A stretch of DNA of 64,000 nt from Lineus longissimus (Eukaryota; Nemertea; Pilidiophora; Heteronemertea; Lineidae), in the NCBI RefSeq assembly GCF_910592395.1, contig NC_088316.1, positions 3,596,001 to 3,660,000 of the forward strand, read 5' to 3'. A model generated the notes under the pieces. It was not told where the DNA came from and did no database searches. It was given only the letters and a program-made list of their open reading frames with translations. A program made the position numbers and the translations under genes. This document shows positions 59,894-64,000 of the stretch, in pieces (positions within the stretch are counted from its first letter, which is position 1; every line of letters begins with the position of its first letter).

Positions 59894-60131
59894 GAATATT
59901 CGAGAATCACGGAGATTACCGAACACTGTATTTTCATGACGTCAACACCATAAATAGCATATTCTGATCACATGGCTCTGACGTCTAAGGTGTTGATCAA
60001 CATACTCATGCGCTGAATCAGAGTGACAGTGCACGATTGAACGTTCAGACCTTTCATAAGAACAGAATAATCTAGCGTGTTGGCTTGCGAAATATTTCAG
60101 TATAAAACCTCTCAGTAGTTTGGACAGAGAG
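59894..60131 (+). promoter_or_regulatory. SQSTM1 stress-responsive core promoter
   Basis: A TATA box (TATAAAA, 60101-60107) sits 61 bp before the p62 ATG, so transcription should start near 60131. Upstream, in order: an exact three-unit heat shock element GAAtaTTCgaGAA at 59894-59906; a full palindromic CRE TGACGTCA at 59937-59944; an antioxidant response element GTGACAGTGC (matches RTGACnnnGC) at 60023-60032; and an inverted HSE pair GAACGTTC at 60039-60046. Mammalian SQSTM1 is a known NRF2 target through an ARE. Function here is inferred from motif matches only. Confidence 0.55.
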
Positions 60132-60167
60132 CACAACACATTTTTTGATTGTTGAAAATACATCAAA

Positions 60168-63100
60168 ATGTCATTCACAGTGAAAGCGTACCTATACCTC
60201 GGCAAGACGGGTCATTCGGATACCGAGATCCGCAGATTTTCGTGGGAGACCAACGGCACCTTCAGCGTCCTTCAAGGAAAGGTCGCGCAGGTTTTCCCGA
60301 CTCTGGAGCAATCGAACGCCAAGTTCACCTTATTTTGGAAAGGTAGGTTTATTCTTATTTCATAAACTATTCTTGCCAGTAAATTCTCAAAGCAACACAT
60401 GTCTGGAATGGGACGGTCATGTCAGTGGCGGACCCAGAAATTTGGGGGCGCGCGCATCCACAGCCAGAGATATATCTGGTCGGTGAAACATGGGAGGATT
60501 GATAAATAAGAAGCATTTGCTTCTTTGTTGAGAGATGCCCGACAAAAATGCGGGGAAGGGGGGGGGGGTGCCTCGTGCGCAACCCCCTAAATCAGCCACT
60601 GTGGGGTCATCGGCTAGGAAGTAACTCATCGATTTATAACAGGAACATCGCAAAAGCAGATGTTGAAGAGCTCTTCATTAGGCCTATATACATGAAGAGC
60701 TATATTGATTTTCTTAAACAGAGAATTTTTGTATTGTCGTCATAATTACAAATACAATGTAGATGACTACACAATATGCTTTCATGAGTATAGGCTACCT
60801 GGTGTATGTCGTGATATAGTGTACAGTCATAACGTAGCCATGAAAACAAACAAATTTGCTGTGCCTTTCCGATAGCGCTTTAGGGCCTACTGTCTTTCGC
60901 TAAAATCAGTCTATCAAATTACATTGTTAAAAAAGCTGGTGGAACTTGCATGTAATAGTGAAACAAACAGGGTTAGTAAATTGAGGCGGCAAGGTTATTT
61001 AGCGTCAATTAGATATTTTACGATGCGCACAGCACGAGGCCAGTTTGAACAACAAACTTTATCCCGCCACTTATGGAGCGTTCTGATTGGTCCAGTTTCG
61101 CGCGCTTTTCGGCTGTCGCGTTGGGCTGCGACTCATTCTCCAAAGCAACGATAATATTCAACATAATATTAGTTTTGGGGTCGTTTCCTTTGTCTAGCAG
61201 TGCGTATAGAATTAGAAGTGCGTGGTCAGATGCAAGGACCGAATTATGTCACGACTGTACACCAGGCATGTGACCTTGCATATCATAATAATTGACGGGT
61301 CGTTTTCTTTCCAGATGCCGAAGGAGATCACATCGCCTTCTCCAGTGATGAAGAGTTAAAAGAAGCCCTGAGGAATGCCGAGAATAACATCTTCAAGATC
61401 TACATCGCCGGTAAGTGTGATGGAGTATTCCAACTTTCATCAAAACGTAATCCTGCACCTCATGGTTTTAGCCCATTTAACCGTAGCAGCAGGGGTGCAA
61501 AAGCCTTCGTGGTCAAAATGTGTTTTCTGAGAAACTTTTGTTTCGTTTTATCGCCGTGGCGTTCTAAAAGCTTTACTACTCCTTTCGTTCGAATAGAATA
61601 TAAAAAATTATGTACTACGCACTGAATATTTATAAATTTCAACAATGCGGTTGTGTAGATGCAATTACAAAAAAATTACTTTAAATTCCAAGTTTCAGCA
61701 AGTTTGCATGCATGATAACCTTAGTTCCAAAGTGTTAGGGAGTTCAAGACTGCCTTTTCTTTTAAAGAAATTGAATTTTATAAGATCATGCAGCATTGAC
61801 GCCAGTGGCGGCGTGATACGGTTGGGTAGGTCTATACATCAACCTCTACGTCCTGAAACCCCACTCCCAGGTTGTCCCTTTAATTCGCCGTAAATATTTT
61901 CGCCAACCTGTTGAAACTTGATAGGTCTTCCCAGGACTAACCACACCTATCAGCTTATTACTATAGATAACAATGCAACATGATGCATTTTTACCTCAAG
62001 CGCAAAACGAAACCATGGAAACCGACTTTTATTTCTGACATCCTTTATATGTTAAACTCCGGTAAACCAAGAAGAAATACAATAGGTTATAGATTATCGA
62101 TTCATCACGAGATCAGTGTACAATTAAGTGTGATCGATTTTGAAATATTGTGTGTTGTTTGCGAATTTGACACATTATCATTGACTGGTGGGTTATCGTT
62201 AACAACGGGTGCAACCACATCACATGCCCTGGTATAGCTGTGTGTTAGAAACTGGAGGTTGCGGGTTCGTGCTAGACGGATGCGAATTCCTCCTCTCATC
62301 CATTAATCAATTTATCGTCCTTTTATCCTTTGATGTCATGTTTTTCTTGGGGTTCTATTGCAAAAACTTCTCTGAGCCAGCTCGAAGAAAATGCTGTGAA
62401 GAATTAACTACATCATTTTATTAAAAAAATAGTCCGAAAAATAGAAATGCAATTAGGCCTACATGTATACACAATGCCGTAGTGCAGTCATCATGCATAC
62501 ACCTTTACTGTCAACTTGATATACATCTGTCTACACAAAAACAATATTGAAATTCATATTCAATACGTATATTAGTGACGAAATTGGAAATTTTCAGATT
62601 CAATTACAAATTTAAAACTTTTAACCAACGTGGGACTCTTATATCTGCACAAAGTTGCACGAACTAAAATTAGTTCGTCTAATATAGAATCCTTTGTCAT
62701 CAGGATATTTAATCCTAGGACATTTATAACCGTTACACTGCGGTACTCTGATGGCTTTTTTCCGGAGAATGGGCTTGTCGTAAAAACATGATTTTAACAT
62801 CTGGTTTTACCCTCTCATCCCCTCGTGTCATTTCAGCGGGCAAGGGCACTCAGCCATCGTCAACCTCGGGCAAGAAAGGTGATGGCAACGCCACCAGCGA
62901 GGAGACTAAAGAGGAGACCGATGACGGTCCTCACCATCCCCACATCGTCTGCGACGGATGCGAGGGCTCCGTCAGGGGAGTCCGCTTCAAATGCAAAGTC
63001 TGCCCGGACTACGACTTGTGCAGGAAGTGCAAACGCCAAGGAAAACATCCCGAACATCCGATGACAGCTATCAGAAAACCCATGCCGCATCCCTGGGCTG

Positions 63101-63829
63101 GCGTCTTCGTCAACGGGCGCCACTTCGGCGGCCCGTGCAGTGGTGGATCACCCCATTTTGGTCCCCCGCCGCCGTTCTGCCCTCCTCCGCCATGCGGTCC
63201 CGAGGGCGCAGGCGGGCCAGGCTGCCATGGGCCACAGATGCCCGGCTTCACCGGCACTCCACCAAATTTCAATGGACCATGGGGCCGTTTCTTTCGGAGA
63301 CAGATGAGGAAGTTCTGGCGGGAGCAAGGTAAACAACAGGAAAAGGGAGCAGACGGTAAAACAGCAGACGAGAAGGAACCGAATGAGGAAGAGGAGGAAG
63401 ACGACGTGGAATGTTCTCCCGAAGAATATCTTCAAAATGTCGGCGAGCAAGTTGCGGCCATGCTGGACCCACTTGGTAAGTTTAGTTTCCCGTTTTAATC
63501 AAGTGGTGTAGCAGTAGAATGTATCTCATGACATAAAGTCAAGCGACAGCAGCAATTGATGTGTTTCTGTCAGATTATTTCTTCCGCAATGCAAATAAAC
63601 AGGCATAAGGAGTTGCGCATATGAGTAGGCCTACTCAAGTTAGGATGGACGGCTCAGTGACATCTATACACCATCTTTTGGTGGGTGGTCGCATTATTTT
63701 GATGTTTACAATCTTTTCTTCCCAGGTATTGACGTGCAAGTTGATGTTGAACACGCCACGGCCAAGCCCCAGACCTGCGGGAAAGGCGGAAAGTGTGGTC
63801 GCGGCAACCCCATGGATGCAGGGCAGGGG
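60168..63829 (+). CDS. SQSTM1: Sequestosome-1 / p62 autophagy receptor, 5' part (gene runs off the right edge)
   Basis: Adaptor that polymerises through PB1, binds ubiquitinated cargo and delivers it to autophagosomes. Exons seen: 60168-60342, 61315-61410, 62837-63475, 63726-63829, coding for 338 residues with open phase 0 at the last donor. PB1: MSFTVKAYLYLGK with the basic patch EIRRF (R22, R23) and the acidic OPCA motif DAEGDHIAFSSDEEL (59-73). ZZ zinc finger: all eight ligands present, C129, C132, C143, C146, C152, C155, H161, H164, within CPDYDLCRKC. A Pro/Gly/His-rich linker (166-235) and an acidic stretch follow, then NVGEQVAAMLDPLGIDVQ, matching vertebrate NVGESVAAALSPLGIEVD. The LIR, KIR and UBA regions should lie beyond 64000. 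The basic CGKGGKCGRG segment in exon 4 is not one I recognise. Confidence 0.96.
60423..60601. mobile_element. MITE with CAGTGGCGGA ends, SQSTM1 intron 1
   Basis: Left cagtggcggacccagaaatt and right aatcagccactg are inverted with a G-rich / C-rich subterminal pair (ttgggggcg / aaccccct). About 80 bp after the exon 1 donor. Confidence 0.75.
61411..62449. other. SQSTM1 intron 2, no feature besides the MITE further on
   Basis: AT-rich, non-coding. A tRNA-like string (tagctgtgtgttagaaactg, then gcgggttcgtgc) near 62233-62275 could be the remnant of a SINE promoter, but the A-box match is poor. Confidence 0.4.
62450..62640. mobile_element. MITE with GCCGTTCGT ends, copy 2 (inverted, diverged), SQSTM1 intron 2
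   Basis: Reverse complement of the element at 35371: tacacaatgccgtagtgcag, catctgtctacacaa, attcaattacaaattt. The terminal repeats are mostly lost. Confidence 0.75.
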
Positions 63830-64000
63830 GTAGGTACTATTATAGTGATTTTATCAATCTCTCAGTGCACATCGGGCACGTGGACACCTTGCCAAGTGTT
63901 TAAGGTTGGGTATATTTATAAAGAAAGAAGATGTGAAAGGTCTGAAGAGTGAATCTTTGATTGCCAACACCACGGCCAAATTGTCCGTTGCCCTTTGAGC

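Noticed and set aside
62233-62275. Possible tRNA gene (gcgggttcgtgc B-box-like string)
   Set aside because: No cloverleaf could be drawn and the A box is poor; at best a SINE remnant.

Overview
This is an intron-rich animal nuclear locus. It carries four confidently recognised protein-coding genes and a dense load of small transposons and minisatellites. Short exons with canonical GT-AG introns, a tRNA-derived SINE, LINE 3' ends and many MITEs, together with proteins that align well to vertebrate orthologues but are clearly not vertebrate, point to an invertebrate. A marine deuterostome or lophotrochozoan is my inference; the species cannot be told from the sequence.

Layout. (1) 1-3660 lies downstream of PCM1 and is non-coding, with a MITE and a strong foldback hairpin. 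(2) 3661-30489, minus strand: a complete PCM1 gene (pericentriolar material 1, the centriolar-satellite scaffold) that I resolved into 27 coding exons encoding about 2089 residues. A probable untranslated first exon lies near 34.6 kb. (3) 31-41 kb is intergenic or PCM1 5' intron: MITEs, a 1-kb minisatellite of 25-bp units and a recent 367-bp tandem duplication. (4) 41001-46571, minus strand: FAXDC2, a di-iron fatty acid hydroxylase/sterol desaturase family membrane enzyme, in 6 coding exons. (5) 48581-49801: a 1.2-kb palindromic foldback element ending about 60 bp before the ALG8 start codon, in the gap between the divergent FAXDC2 and ALG8 genes. (6) 49862-56946, plus strand: complete ALG8 (ER glucosyltransferase of N-glycan precursor assembly), 13 exons, 532 residues. 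(7) 60168 to the window end, plus strand: SQSTM1/p62 autophagy receptor with complete PB1 and ZZ domains; the LIR and UBA regions lie past the right edge. Its upstream region holds heat-shock, CRE and antioxidant-response motifs and a TATA box.

The genes do not form an operon. PCM1 and p62 both belong to autophagy and centriolar-satellite biology in vertebrates. FAXDC2 and ALG8 are both ER-membrane enzymes and are arranged head to head.

The least ordinary signal is structural. Three tandem arrays begin at a 5' splice site and are built from copies of that exon/intron junction (ALG8 exon 8, ALG8 exon 11, PCM1 exon 24). A pogo/Tigger-like MITE family with at least 19 copies sits inside or beside splice sites, including one inserted into the TA of a GTAAGTA donor. 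The first nine PCM1 coding exons all have lengths divisible by three and are all phase 0-0.
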